Source: UBA6065 sp036565605
GTDB taxonomy: Bacteria > Patescibacteriota > Minisyncoccia > Phycocordibacterales > UBA6065
Assembly (NCBI GenBank): GCA_036565605.1
Contig: DATCXV010000024.1
Location: 1-32,675 of the forward strand
DNA length: 32,675 bases
Direction of reading: 5' to 3'
Shown here: positions 14,048 through 21,459 of the stretch, one piece after another
Layout: each line of letters starts with the position of its first letter
How positions within the stretch are numbered: position 1 is the first letter of the stretch
Notes under the pieces: model-generated
What the model was told of the DNA's origin: nothing
What the model saw: only the letters and a program-made list of their open reading frames with translations
Database searches by the model: none
Made by a program: the position numbers and the translations under genes

Positions 14048-14538
14048 ACAAGAGAAAGAATGATCAGAACAAACGCCGAAAGTGCCATCATTGGAATACT
14101 GACATAGCCGAGTTCAAGTACGAACGATTTCGAGCACGATGCCGAGTAACCTACCGCCAAACAATCAAGACCCAAGGGATTAAAACCAATCTGCCCCACA
14201 TAGTGATACGCACCAATCAGTGCACCGACAACGGAAAGCCACAAGGCAGATGTGCGTGCCGATAGATCTTTGCGCAAAAGTCCCAGGCCCAAAATAACAA
14301 CCTGCGGATACATACAAATCCGCTGAAACCAGCAAAGCTTACACGGCTCGTAACCGATCACATCCGAATATCCAAGGCTCCCTATCGTCGCACATAATGC
14401 AACAATAAACGCCACCACCATTCCCTGATTCTGAAAGAAACGCCCAAACGACGAATCGCGAACCGCTGGCACAAAAAACGCTACGATAAGACCAATCGAA
14501 AGCGCATTTGCAATAACGGTCATCACCGCCCAAAACAT
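14014..14538 (-). CDS. DsbB-like disulfide bond formation protein
   Basis: 174 residues. Four membrane helices are visible. The first loop carries the redox pair in YEPCKLCWFQRICMYPQ, which is the DsbB/BdbC signature. A second loop has cysteines in DCLAVGYSASC. DsbB enzymes reoxidise a thioredoxin-like partner and pass electrons to quinone. The start at 14538 rather than 14565 is chosen for its strong Shine-Dalgarno sequence. The upstream gene encodes a tethered thioredoxin-like protein, the natural partner. Confidence 0.92.
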   Translation of the reverse strand: MFWAVMTVIANALSIGLIVAFFVPAVRDSSFGRFFQNQGMVVAFIVALCATIGSLGYSDVIGYEPCKLCWFQRICMYPQVVILGLGLLRKDLSARTSALWLSVVGALIGAYHYVGQIGFNPLGLDCLAVGYSASCSKSFVLELGYVSIPMMALSAFVLIILSLVWYSRSSISAQ

Positions 14539-14543
14539 ATTTA

Positions 14544-14549
14544 CTCCTT
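14544..14549 (-). promoter_or_regulatory. Ribosome binding site that fixes the DsbB start
   Basis: AAGGAG on the minus strand, 5 bases before the ATG at 14538. It lies inside the longer open frame and so argues for the shorter protein. Confidence 0.75.
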
Positions 14550-14574
14550 GGATAAACGCTTGCATGATTTTACG

Positions 14575-14955
14575 TTACCCTTGCTCGCCATCCTTTTGAA
14601 GCGGGCATCCAGTGAACTTTGCCAAATCTTCAAGTGCAACTTCCCCGGTCTGTTTGGTGCCGTCTTTAAAGACCCATGTCGGATAACTTTCAACCCCTAT
14701 CTCGGTGCATTCCGGCAATTGGCCCTGGCCATCCGCCGTCGAACATTCATGATACGGAAGTAACGCAGCAGATCCGCCGAAAAGCGCTTTTTGCGCACGG
14801 CAGTGGGGGCACCAGAATGCACCATAAAACGTCGCACCGCTGTCTGCTATACACGTAGCGAATGTGTCATATTCACTTGGTTTATGTGAATACCAGATCA
14901 TTCCACCCACGATAATGGCGACCAAAACTCCAATGATGATCCATGATGATTTCAT
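14575..14955 (-). CDS. Membrane-tethered thioredoxin-like thiol-disulfide protein
   Basis: 126 residues. An N-terminal anchor (IIIGVLVAIIVGGMIW) is followed by a small thioredoxin fold with the active site FWCPHCRAQKALFG at about residues 48-61, the cis-proline-type stretch VESYPTWVF, and a C-terminal cysteine. The pattern matches the thioredoxin domain fused to, or paired with, VKOR/DsbB oxidases. It should work outside the membrane as a disulfide donor. It lies between the large surface protein gene and the DsbB-like gene. Confidence 0.9.
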   Translation of the reverse strand: MKSSWIIIGVLVAIIVGGMIWYSHKPSEYDTFATCIADSGATFYGAFWCPHCRAQKALFGGSAALLPYHECSTADGQGQLPECTEIGVESYPTWVFKDGTKQTGEVALEDLAKFTGCPLQKDGEQG

Positions 14956-14962
14956 GGATTGA

Positions 14963-14968
14963 AGTATA
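14963..14968 (-). promoter_or_regulatory. -10 element of the thioredoxin-DsbB unit, leaderless type
   Basis: Minus strand TATACT ends 7 bases before the thioredoxin ATG, just after the stop of the large gene. It suggests an internal start in addition to read-through. No good -35. Confidence 0.45.
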
Positions 14969-14970
14969 CC

Positions 14971-17900
14971 TTATTTTGTCGAAATGCCTTCAGGAGCAGC
15001 TACTTTGCGGTACAAGGCAAAGAGAATGGCGACACAGATACCGATCACAACAATGGCATTAGCCATATCAAGGAAGAGAAGCCACGAAAGTGAGAGTCCA
15101 GCTTTGTCCGTAATCCAGTTCGGATTGATTATAAAGGACAGAGTGTTAAGGACATTAAGGACAGATCCTATCGCAAGCAGTGCCATTCCCTTCATGACAG
15201 CCAGGTAAGCTCCCCGGGACAGAATGTCCTTTATGAATGCTCCTCGTATGGTGTACCCTGCTCCCAGTAAGAGCAGCAATAGTATGAGTAATGGATACCA
15301 CGGTATATCACCCAAGGCCCGCAATACACGGCCAGTAAAGGCCCCAAGAGCGCCCGCCAGATTACCCAATGCACTGGTGCTGGTCGCTTGTCCTATAGCA
15401 CCATTGAAGTCATCAGAATTGTCCTTTATGTTTGTATCGGTCGAAGTGCCTTGGCCACACGTAACCGTATTTATGTAACGAGTCGTCGTGATATAGACAA
15501 TACCGGTAGCTTCAGTAACACCCCACGGAGCAAGTATTTCCTCGCTGTGACGAGACTGCAAGACTTTGACCGCAGCTTCAGTAGAAGTGCCAAATATACC
15601 GTCTTCAGCGATCTGAGCGCCCTCAGATGTATTCAAAAAATGCTGCAAAATACGGACTTGTTCGGGATTATTATCGATGCCGATGCGCAAAAACGCGTTC
15701 AACAGGTTGCCTGATGGACAGACTTTCTCTGGACCAGTGATTACAGCACCACCACCCGTCGATACTGGCTGATCAGGAATGATGATAATGCCGCCTCCAG
15801 TGCCACCATTCGAGCCCGAAGGCACCGTTGCTGTCGTACAGCCGTACCCAATGCATGGACCGCCCGAGCTGCCAGAACCACCTCCGTGACCACTGTTCGA
15901 TGGAAGCGGACCGCCTCCACCATTATTTCCTCCGTTATTGCCCGAGTTCGAACAATCCGACGAAACCGTGATTGTCTTGGTGTCAACGACAGTACCGTTC
16001 AACAAAAGGCGGATTGCATACGTTCCGGTATATGACGAGCCCTCATTACCTGTAAACGTGAACGTACCAGCCGAAGTCCACGATCCAACCTGCCCAAAGA
16101 TACCGTCATTATTAGTATCTTTTTCAAGCGTGACCGTACCAGCCTCTGTACCCGTTACCGTTACGGTAAACGGCATATCAGTGCTGACCGCGACACACGA
16201 TCCAGCTGTGGTCGAAAGGGTTGCCGAAAGAGGCACAACAACCGTGCCGCCTGATTCATTGTCGATATTGGTGATTGTGACCGTCTGCGCTGTAATGCCA
16301 TTCCAATTAACGTCCGCCGAGGCCGAAGGACCAACAGAAATGGAATATGCGATATTACCATCGACGATAGCATCATCAACGCCCGTTATGGTGACTGTCT
16401 GAGTTACATTCCAATCCGAAGGCTTGAAGACAAGCGTCGTTTTAAGCGGATCGACCGAACCTTCAGACGGATCGTTACTTACAACCGCAAAGGTAACATC
16501 TGCAAGCGGTGCGCTGTCGAGCACAACCGTAAATACGGCCGTTGCGCCATTTTCACTGGTGGTCAATCCACCCGCTGCATTAATCGTAAAATGGCCGGTC
16601 GGATTGTTGCCTCCGTTATTTCCGCCACCATCATTTCCACCCCCATCGTTACCACCGCCGCCATTGTTACCTCCTCCATCATTGCCGCCACCAGCGCAGT
16701 TCGTCGAGAACGTAACGTCCTTCTGGTCCACATTGGTACCGTTTACAAGCAGACGTGCCGTAAATGTCCCTGCATAATCCGCGCTCTCTGATGTGGTGAA
16801 GGTAAAGGTGCCCGGAGTATTCCACGATGCAGCCTGGCCAAAAACGCCATCAGCATTGGTGTCTTTTTCAAGAACGATCGACGTGATACCCGTACCCGCA
16901 ACCGTTACCGTAAACGAGGCCGAAGTTCCAACTGCAACACACGAAGCGCTCGGTGTAAGAGTGGCCGTCGTAATATCAACCGTTTGCGTCGGTGCTTGTA
17001 CAGAGATCGTCTTAGTAAACGCCCCTGAAACATTACTCCACGGGTCCTGTGCTTTTACGGTGATCGTATAATCACCATTCTGGTTGAATATATGCGAAAC
17101 AGAAGCGCTTGCACCCGATGCAACAAAGCCAGACCAGTCATCCATAGTGCCATCAGAATCCCAGTCGAAGCCATAATTGATCTGATCATTGTCGACATCC
17201 GTACCGGTAGCTACAAAATCGTATGAAATACCTGTCGAGCCCGAATCCGGACCCGTAACTGAAGAAATAGCAGGTGCTGAATTTGAGACTGGCGTACCAC
17301 CATTATTACCACCGCCACCATTTCCACCATTGTCTCCGCCGTTATCAGGAGTAGATGGAACATCCTGTATAGAAATCTGAGCAGACGCTGCGCCCGAGAC
17401 ATTGTTGGAAGAATCCTGTGCCTTTGCGGTAACCGTGTACAAGCCTGCCGTATTGAACGTGTGAGATACAGATACCGATGCTCCAGACGGAACAAAGCCA
17501 GACCAGTCATCCATAGTGCCATCAGAATCCCAGTCGAAACCAATGTTGACCTGTTCTCCTTCCGGATCTGATGCGGACGCCGTAAAAGCGATGGATTCGT
17601 TCACATCTGCTGATGCACTTCCCTGAAGCGATGGAATTGAGGGTTCGTTGTTTACCGGCGGATTTGTGGTCACAGGAGGCGTTACGACCGGATCATTTAC
17701 CTGGATAGGAGTAGAACCCGCACCCGAAGTTTCTCCCCACGGATCACGCGCTACCACTGAAATAGAATAGGAACCTGCAGTATTGAAAATATGCGATACG
17801 CTGACCTGATCACCCGAGTTCACAAAACCAGACCAATCGTCCATAACGCCGTCAGAGTCCCAGTCAAAACCAATGTTGACTTGATCACCATCCGGATCAG

Positions 17901-18105
17901 TTGCTGATGCTGTAAATGCAACCGAATCATTCGTTTGAGCCGATGAAGAGCCCGAAACCGAAGGGGCCGATGGCGCTGAATTCGCACCCGTTTCGTCTGC
18001 ATAAGCGCTCACCGGGGCGAACGGACCGACCACGGACGCAAGAACAAGCGCTAAGATAAGCGCTTTCTTGATACCATTCACTGCCTGTGCTGCGGCTGAT
18101 TTCAT
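14971..18105 (-). CDS. Giant secreted repeat protein with C-terminal membrane domain
   Basis: 1044 residues from the ATG at 18105 (MKSAAAQAVNGIKKALIL); a TTG at 18138 would add 11. A signal peptide ends near PVSAYADE. Three PKD/cadherin-like repeats follow, each with an acidic calcium-type loop DWDSDGxMDDWSGF. Next comes an Ig-like repeat with DTNADGVFGQ, a Gly/Asn-rich linker, a Calx-beta-like domain (SENGATAVFTVVL), a second Ig-like repeat with DTNNDGIFGQ and another Gly/Ser/Asn linker. A peptidoglycan-binding-like module (VRILQHFLN, EDGIFGTSTEAAVKVLQ) and three membrane helices complete it. Each Ig-like repeat has one cysteine near its start and one at its end, suiting a disulfide. Probably a surface or adhesion protein; its role is inferred from architecture only. 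Confidence 0.88.
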   Translation of the reverse strand: MKSAAAQAVNGIKKALILALVLASVVGPFAPVSAYADETGANSAPSAPSVSGSSSAQTNDSVAFTASATDPDGDQVNIGFDWDSDGVMDDWSGFVNSGDQVSVSHIFNTAGSYSISVVARDPWGETSGAGSTPIQVNDPVVTPPVTTNPPVNNEPSIPSLQGSASADVNESIAFTASASDPEGEQVNIGFDWDSDGTMDDWSGFVPSGASVSVSHTFNTAGLYTVTAKAQDSSNNVSGAASAQISIQDVPSTPDNGGDNGGNGGGGNNGGTPVSNSAPAISSVTGPDSGSTGISYDFVATGTDVDNDQINYGFDWDSDGTMDDWSGFVASGASASVSHIFNQNGDYTITVKAQDPWSNVSGAFTKTISVQAPTQTVDITTATLTPSASCVAVGTSASFTVTVAGTGITSIVLEKDTNADGVFGQAASWNTPGTFTFTTSESADYAGTFTARLLVNGTNVDQKDVTFSTNCAGGGNDGGGNNGGGGNDGGGNDGGGNNGGNNPTGHFTINAAGGLTTSENGATAVFTVVLDSAPLADVTFAVVSNDPSEGSVDPLKTTLVFKPSDWNVTQTVTITGVDDAIVDGNIAYSISVGPSASADVNWNGITAQTVTITNIDNESGGTVVVPLSATLSTTAGSCVAVSTDMPFTVTVTGTEAGTVTLEKDTNNDGIFGQVGSWTSAGTFTFTGNEGSSYTGTYAIRLLLNGTVVDTKTITVSSDCSNSGNNGGNNGGGGPLPSNSGHGGGSGSSGGPCIGYGCTTATVPSGSNGGTGGGIIIIPDQPVSTGGGAVITGPEKVCPSGNLLNAFLRIGIDNNPEQVRILQHFLNTSEGAQIAEDGIFGTSTEAAVKVLQSRHSEEILAPWGVTEATGIVYITTTRYINTVTCGQGTSTDTNIKDNSDDFNGAIGQATSTSALGNLAGALGAFTGRVLRALGDIPWYPLLILLLLLLGAGYTIRGAFIKDILSRGAYLAVMKGMALLAIGSVLNVLNTLSFIINPNWITDKAGLSLSWLLFLDMANAIVVIGICVAILFALYRKVAAPEGISTK

Positions 18106-18156
18106 GGGTCTGTAAGGCCGTTTTTTGTCGTTTACCAAAACACTAACACTCGTCTT

Positions 18157-18184
18157 ACATTAGCCAGATACGTTCCCTTGTCAA
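18157..18184 (-). promoter_or_regulatory. Promoter of the giant surface protein
   Basis: Minus strand TTGACA (18179-18184), a 16-bp spacer, TAATGT (18157-18162). Predicted start near 18150, giving a leader of about 45 nt. Confidence 0.7.
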
Positions 18185-18238
18185 ATAAAAGTTTCCATTG
18201 CATGCCATTTTCCTCTGGCCGCTTACAGGTCCGCAGTC

Positions 18239-18324
18239 ATAAAGGACATACTGCATGTCTTTTATAAAATATGTCCTTTACAGACATCCTTCCAGAAATT
18301 GGCCAAAACCGTACATAAAGGACA
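18239..18324. repeat. Cluster of ATAAAGGACA boxes upstream of the surface protein
   Basis: ATAAAGGACA occurs at 18239-18248 and 18315-18324. An inverted near-copy lies at 18271-18280 (ATGTCCTTTA), and an inverted one-mismatch copy at 18255-18265. The first box and the inverted copy form 11-bp inverted repeat arms (TAAAGGACATA and TATGTCCTTTA). Exact copies also lie inside the 3' end of the same gene at 15131-15140, 15225-15234 and 15420-15429. Possible binding sites for a regulator or recombinase. Confidence 0.7.
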
Positions 18325-18330
18325 ATTCTA

Positions 18331-18341
18331 TACACGGTGTA
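18331..18341. promoter_or_regulatory. Small perfect palindrome, possible operator
   Basis: TACAC-G-GTGTA in the intergenic region, a few bases after the last ATAAAGGACA box. The rest of the gap (18342-18421) is AT-rich and shows nothing else. Confidence 0.35.
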
Positions 18342-18421
18342 CAAAATCCCTACGTATAACCGTATAAATACATATTTAACTACACAATAGTATTTAAATA
18401 ATGTAAATAACAGTTTCTTTC

Positions 18422-18450
18422 TTGACCAGTTTCACTTGGCAAGCGAAAAT
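18422..18450 (+). promoter_or_regulatory. Promoter of the isolated 78-residue gene
   Basis: TTGACC (18422-18427), a 17-bp spacer, GAAAAT (18445-18450). The -10 is a 4/6 match. Confidence 0.45.
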
Positions 18451-18491
18451 AGAACTTCCGGAATTGCTCTTTCCCAACCCAGCTCGACCTC

Positions 18492-18728
18492 ATGATTCAC
18501 TGCTTCCCCAAAGGAAAAGAACGAACAGTAATTCTTCAACATGACTGTATTGCTACAGATGAACAGAGTGGTGAGACCATAACATTTACGCAAGGCACCA
18601 CGCTTATCCAAATAAGCGAAGGACCTGACGTGTTCGTCAGAGAGCCGCACAGCCAAAAAAACTGGACGGTGCCCCGAAAAGCATTCGATACGCCCGCTCC
18701 ATCTGCAGTCGTGCAGATTGCCGTCTGA
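18492..18728 (+). CDS. Hypothetical 78-residue protein, monocistronic
   Basis: Starts MIHCFPKGKERTVILQHDC and ends PSAVVQIAV, with a TGA stop. A beta-rich, soluble protein (GETITFTQGTTLIQISEGPDVFV) with a basic patch (WTVPRKAF). A strong terminator starts 5 bases after the stop and a candidate promoter lies upstream, which supports this strand over the ORF opposite (18432-18656). No Shine-Dalgarno sequence. No family recognised. Confidence 0.6.
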   Translation: MIHCFPKGKERTVILQHDCIATDEQSGETITFTQGTTLIQISEGPDVFVREPHSQKNWTVPRKAFDTPAPSAVVQIAV

Positions 18729-18732
18729 AACT

Positions 18733-18761
18733 AAAGCCCCGCAAGTTCGCGGGGCTTTTTT
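18733..18761 (+). terminator. Terminator of the 78-residue gene
   Basis: Stem AAAGCCCCGC/GCGGGGCTTT (18733-18742 and 18749-18758) with a 6-nt loop and a T-run to 18761. It also has A residues on the left, so it may serve the opposing FAD oxidoreductase gene. Confidence 0.9.
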
Positions 18762-18782
18762 CTGTCCATTTCCATTTCTTTC

Positions 18783-20156
18783 CTACCCTTTCGGATCGAA
18801 TATTGTTGGAGGGATCGTGTCACCAGCGATGATACGTGCGATGCGTCTGCCTCCATAAATAGATGGCAGAATACCAACACCGTTACAACCTAGATTATAA
18901 AGAAGAACTGGATTTTTAGGCTCGGCACCGATAAGACGTACGCGATTTGGCGTATAACCCATAAGCCCATGCCACGTGAACTGATACTCGATCTTTCTAT
19001 TAGGATCAACATCATAGATCTTGCGGACAAATCGATCGATTTCGCCTTGCACTTCGTCCGGATAATCGTATTCGTACAGATATTCTTCACGGTCCGGAAT
19101 ATCGTGCTGAGGACCACCCAGGCAGATTAAATTGTGCTCACCCTTTCCTTTTTCGAATTCATAGTTACGACGGGTAAGATAAAAATAGGGGTCGAGCATG
19201 CTATCGAAACCGGGTTCTGGCGTCACATAGTAGCTTACAGCCATAGGCGGCTTGTTCATATTCTCGAGGTAACCAGACATGCGTGCCACCACACCATTTA
19301 CCAGATGATGAAACTTGGTATCAATAGCCAAGCCGCCTTCGTTTATGATCGAAAAACCCTCGAAACCATTCGTACACAAAATGACACGTCGGGCCGACAC
19401 TGTATGAGATCCAGCATCGATCAAAGCGCTGTCCTTTTTTGCTACTACCTTTCTGATTGGAGTCTTTTCAAAGATCGACAAACGATCCTTATATGCATCC
19501 TTCAGATACGCGACAACATGCTCACAGAACAAAGCCGAGTTGATAACGCCCTTTTGATCAAGCAGCGCCGCAACAAATCCCTTTTGCTTGGTTTCAAGCG
19601 CACCCAAGATTGCCTGGTGCGACACAATTTTGTAAAAACCTTCATATTCGGCTGATATGTCCTTGGCAAAGGAAGCTGTGTCCGAAATCCAAACCTCGCG
19701 AATCGGCAGACCTCCTTTTTTACGCAGCACATTCGTTTTCAACTGCTCTAACACCTGATCATAGGTCGAAAAGCCGTCATATCCGGTAAAACGCGCGTAC
19801 GGAATCGCTAAGCGTGCATCGGTATACATTTCATCGATATAAGTCCACGAATCTTCGATCGCTTTCTGTCCCTCGCACGCCAAAGTAAGGCCGAATTCCT
19901 CGACCAACTCAGGAAATGGACGTTCGAAATAACTCACCACTTGTCCCGCATTATGTCCGGTCGCACCACGCGCCACTTTGAATTTCTCAAGGATAACGAT
20001 CTTTTTGTCTGTATTCTTAAGCAAGAAAAAAGCCGTGGCTACTCCTGCAATGCCGGCGCCTACGATACAGATGTCCGTTTCAAGATCCGAGCGCAATTCG
20101 TCCACCGTTCGGCCATGTTCAAGCTGATAGATCCAGGGTGATCGGTTGATTTTCAT
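18783..20156 (-). CDS. FAD-dependent oxidoreductase, DAO/glycine oxidase family
   Basis: 457 residues. The FAD-binding Rossmann motif CIVGAGIAGVATAFFLL lies near residues 31-47. Then come ILEKFKVARGATGHNAGQ, the DAO-family stretch that contacts the flavin, and a C-terminal NLGCNGVGILPSIYGGRRIA that closes the FAD site. Related enzymes oxidise amino or imino acids or N-methyl groups; the substrate cannot be told. No signal peptide, so it is cytoplasmic. It is monocistronic, with its own leaderless-type promoter and a terminator beyond its end. Confidence 0.9.
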   Translation of the reverse strand: MKINRSPWIYQLEHGRTVDELRSDLETDICIVGAGIAGVATAFFLLKNTDKKIVILEKFKVARGATGHNAGQVVSYFERPFPELVEEFGLTLACEGQKAIEDSWTYIDEMYTDARLAIPYARFTGYDGFSTYDQVLEQLKTNVLRKKGGLPIREVWISDTASFAKDISAEYEGFYKIVSHQAILGALETKQKGFVAALLDQKGVINSALFCEHVVAYLKDAYKDRLSIFEKTPIRKVVAKKDSALIDAGSHTVSARRVILCTNGFEGFSIINEGGLAIDTKFHHLVNGVVARMSGYLENMNKPPMAVSYYVTPEPGFDSMLDPYFYLTRRNYEFEKGKGEHNLICLGGPQHDIPDREEYLYEYDYPDEVQGEIDRFVRKIYDVDPNRKIEYQFTWHGLMGYTPNRVRLIGAEPKNPVLLYNLGCNGVGILPSIYGGRRIARIIAGDTIPPTIFDPKG

Positions 20157-20162
20157 GCCGCA

Positions 20163-20171
20163 AGTATATCA
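20163..20171 (-). promoter_or_regulatory. Extended -10 promoter of the FAD oxidoreductase, leaderless type
   Basis: Minus strand TG-A-TATACT (20163-20171), with the hexamer ending 6 bases before the ATG at 20156, which places +1 on the A of ATG. Confidence 0.6.
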
Positions 20172-20190
20172 GCAAGTACCCAAAAAGTGA

Positions 20191-20748
20191 TCAGAAAGAG
20201 ATGCGAGCCGATCGTACGACCTTATCAAAGTCAGCAAGGATCTGATCACCGGGCGCATCGTATGTGACCGAGAACAGATATATCCAACCAGGCGTCGAAA
20301 CTGCGAAGGACCTGCCTTCATACAATCCGGACCATCCGTACTGCAATCCCGAAAGAGAACCGTACGTCGTCGAAGCGATACGGCCATCACCCAATTTATA
20401 ATTGGACCAACTGGTTCCCGTAACGAAATCTCGCGCAGACTGATGATCTAAATCATTTTGAAGGACATCAACCGTGATCGCCGTCGGACCTTCACCATTC
20501 TTTGGAATAGTGCGCATCGCATCTTCGTCCGCAAGCAAAATCTGATGATGAACTCGGTGTGTCGTGTCGATATCCATTTCGGAAAGCATATAATTTTCCG
20601 GATACGAAAACGACACTTGAAAATCGCCCGACGAATACGTGTCCATCCCTTTCGATCCTCCGCCACGAAAGATGCCCAACGCCACCGCGACCGCCAGTAT
20701 GATCGCGACAGCAATGCCAATCTTTTTCTTTCTTATGTGTGTGCTCAT
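20191..20748 (-). CDS. Membrane-anchored extracytoplasmic protein (PsbP-like layout)
   Basis: 185 residues from the ATG at 20748 (MSTHIRKKK). An N-terminal anchor (IGIAVAIILAVAVALGIF) precedes a beta-rich domain that starts with FQVSFSYPENYML, as in many small tethered proteins that read 'Y-x-F-x-x-P-x-x-Y', and ends with FDKVVRSARISF. No catalytic motif. It starts 7 bases after the stop of a protein of the same layout, so the two form a pair. Function unknown. Confidence 0.7.
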   Translation of the reverse strand: MSTHIRKKKIGIAVAIILAVAVALGIFRGGGSKGMDTYSSGDFQVSFSYPENYMLSEMDIDTTHRVHHQILLADEDAMRTIPKNGEGPTAITVDVLQNDLDHQSARDFVTGTSWSNYKLGDGRIASTTYGSLSGLQYGWSGLYEGRSFAVSTPGWIYLFSVTYDAPGDQILADFDKVVRSARISF

Positions 20749-20755
20749 TATGAAG

Positions 20756-21403
20756 CTATCGTACCACAAGCGTTCCCGCCATATCCCGCACGGTCTTTAT
20801 GAGACCCTCTTTATCAAAAGCAACAACTGTACCCGGTTCGTAGTTGGCAATCTGTGTCGAGTGAAGAAACAGTCGCACCGCAAAACAGTCCGTTCCAGAT
20901 GCATCCGGAATAGCATAGACATATTCTTCATACAGGTTACCCGCACCCGCTCCGGATGTTTCCGCGTAAGAAAACTGGCGATCACCGATTGTCGCATTGC
21001 TTTCTTCATGTGAGTCTGACAAAAACGATGACGCCGAACACTCATTGCCCGATATTTTTTCTACCGAGACATGTGAGTCTGACGACAGATTCGTGCGCAC
21101 ATCCATCGACTGCGGTATATAGAACGCTACGCCCGGAATATCTTTGCCCGGACCCAGCGCCGTGTACTCATAATCATTTTCGACGCGATACAAAGGCGGA
21201 TACTGGATCTCGAAACCATAGGTATCGCTGCGATAGGTCTCCCACCCCGCATCAACGGCAGTACCCGGCTCGAGCGTCACATTCTTTTCCGGCTGAGGCG
21301 AGAAAATTAGATATGCAAGACCCACAGCAAGAAGACCCGCTATGACGATAAACACCAAAGTTCCCATACTCCACGATGATTCTTTTTTTTCTTTGTCGGC
21401 CAT
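20756..21403 (-). CDS. Membrane-anchored extracytoplasmic protein, same layout as its neighbour
   Basis: 215 residues. A short charged N-terminus, then an anchor (MGTLVFIVIAGLLAVGLAYLIF), then an outside domain beginning WETYRSDTYGFEIQYPPLYRV and ending LIKTVRDMAGTLVVR. It contains two cysteines (NECSAS and GTDCFAV). The 'Y-G-F-E-I-Q-Y-P' start resembles the downstream protein and suggests an old duplication. Function unknown. It is divergent from the BaiN-type flavoprotein gene. Confidence 0.72.
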   Translation of the reverse strand: MADKEKKESSWSMGTLVFIVIAGLLAVGLAYLIFSPQPEKNVTLEPGTAVDAGWETYRSDTYGFEIQYPPLYRVENDYEYTALGPGKDIPGVAFYIPQSMDVRTNLSSDSHVSVEKISGNECSASSFLSDSHEESNATIGDRQFSYAETSGAGAGNLYEEYVYAIPDASGTDCFAVRLFLHSTQIANYEPGTVVAFDKEGLIKTVRDMAGTLVVR

Positions 21404-21459
21404 ATATTTTGTTATCAGTACGTGTAATCATACTACGGCTGTGATAGCCTGTGTGTGCC

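Noticed and set aside
16605..16690. Short tandem repeats resembling a CRISPR array
   Set aside because: These are codons for the Gly/Asn linker of the surface protein, with period multiples of three and no spacers.
18432..18656. 74-residue minus-strand ORF opposite the 78-residue gene
   Set aside because: No promoter or terminator in its direction; the plus-strand gene has both.
18719..18732. GCCGTCTGAA, identical to the core Neisseria DNA uptake sequence
   Set aside because: A single copy formed by the last codons and stop of the 78-residue gene; no second copy noticed, so chance is the simplest explanation.
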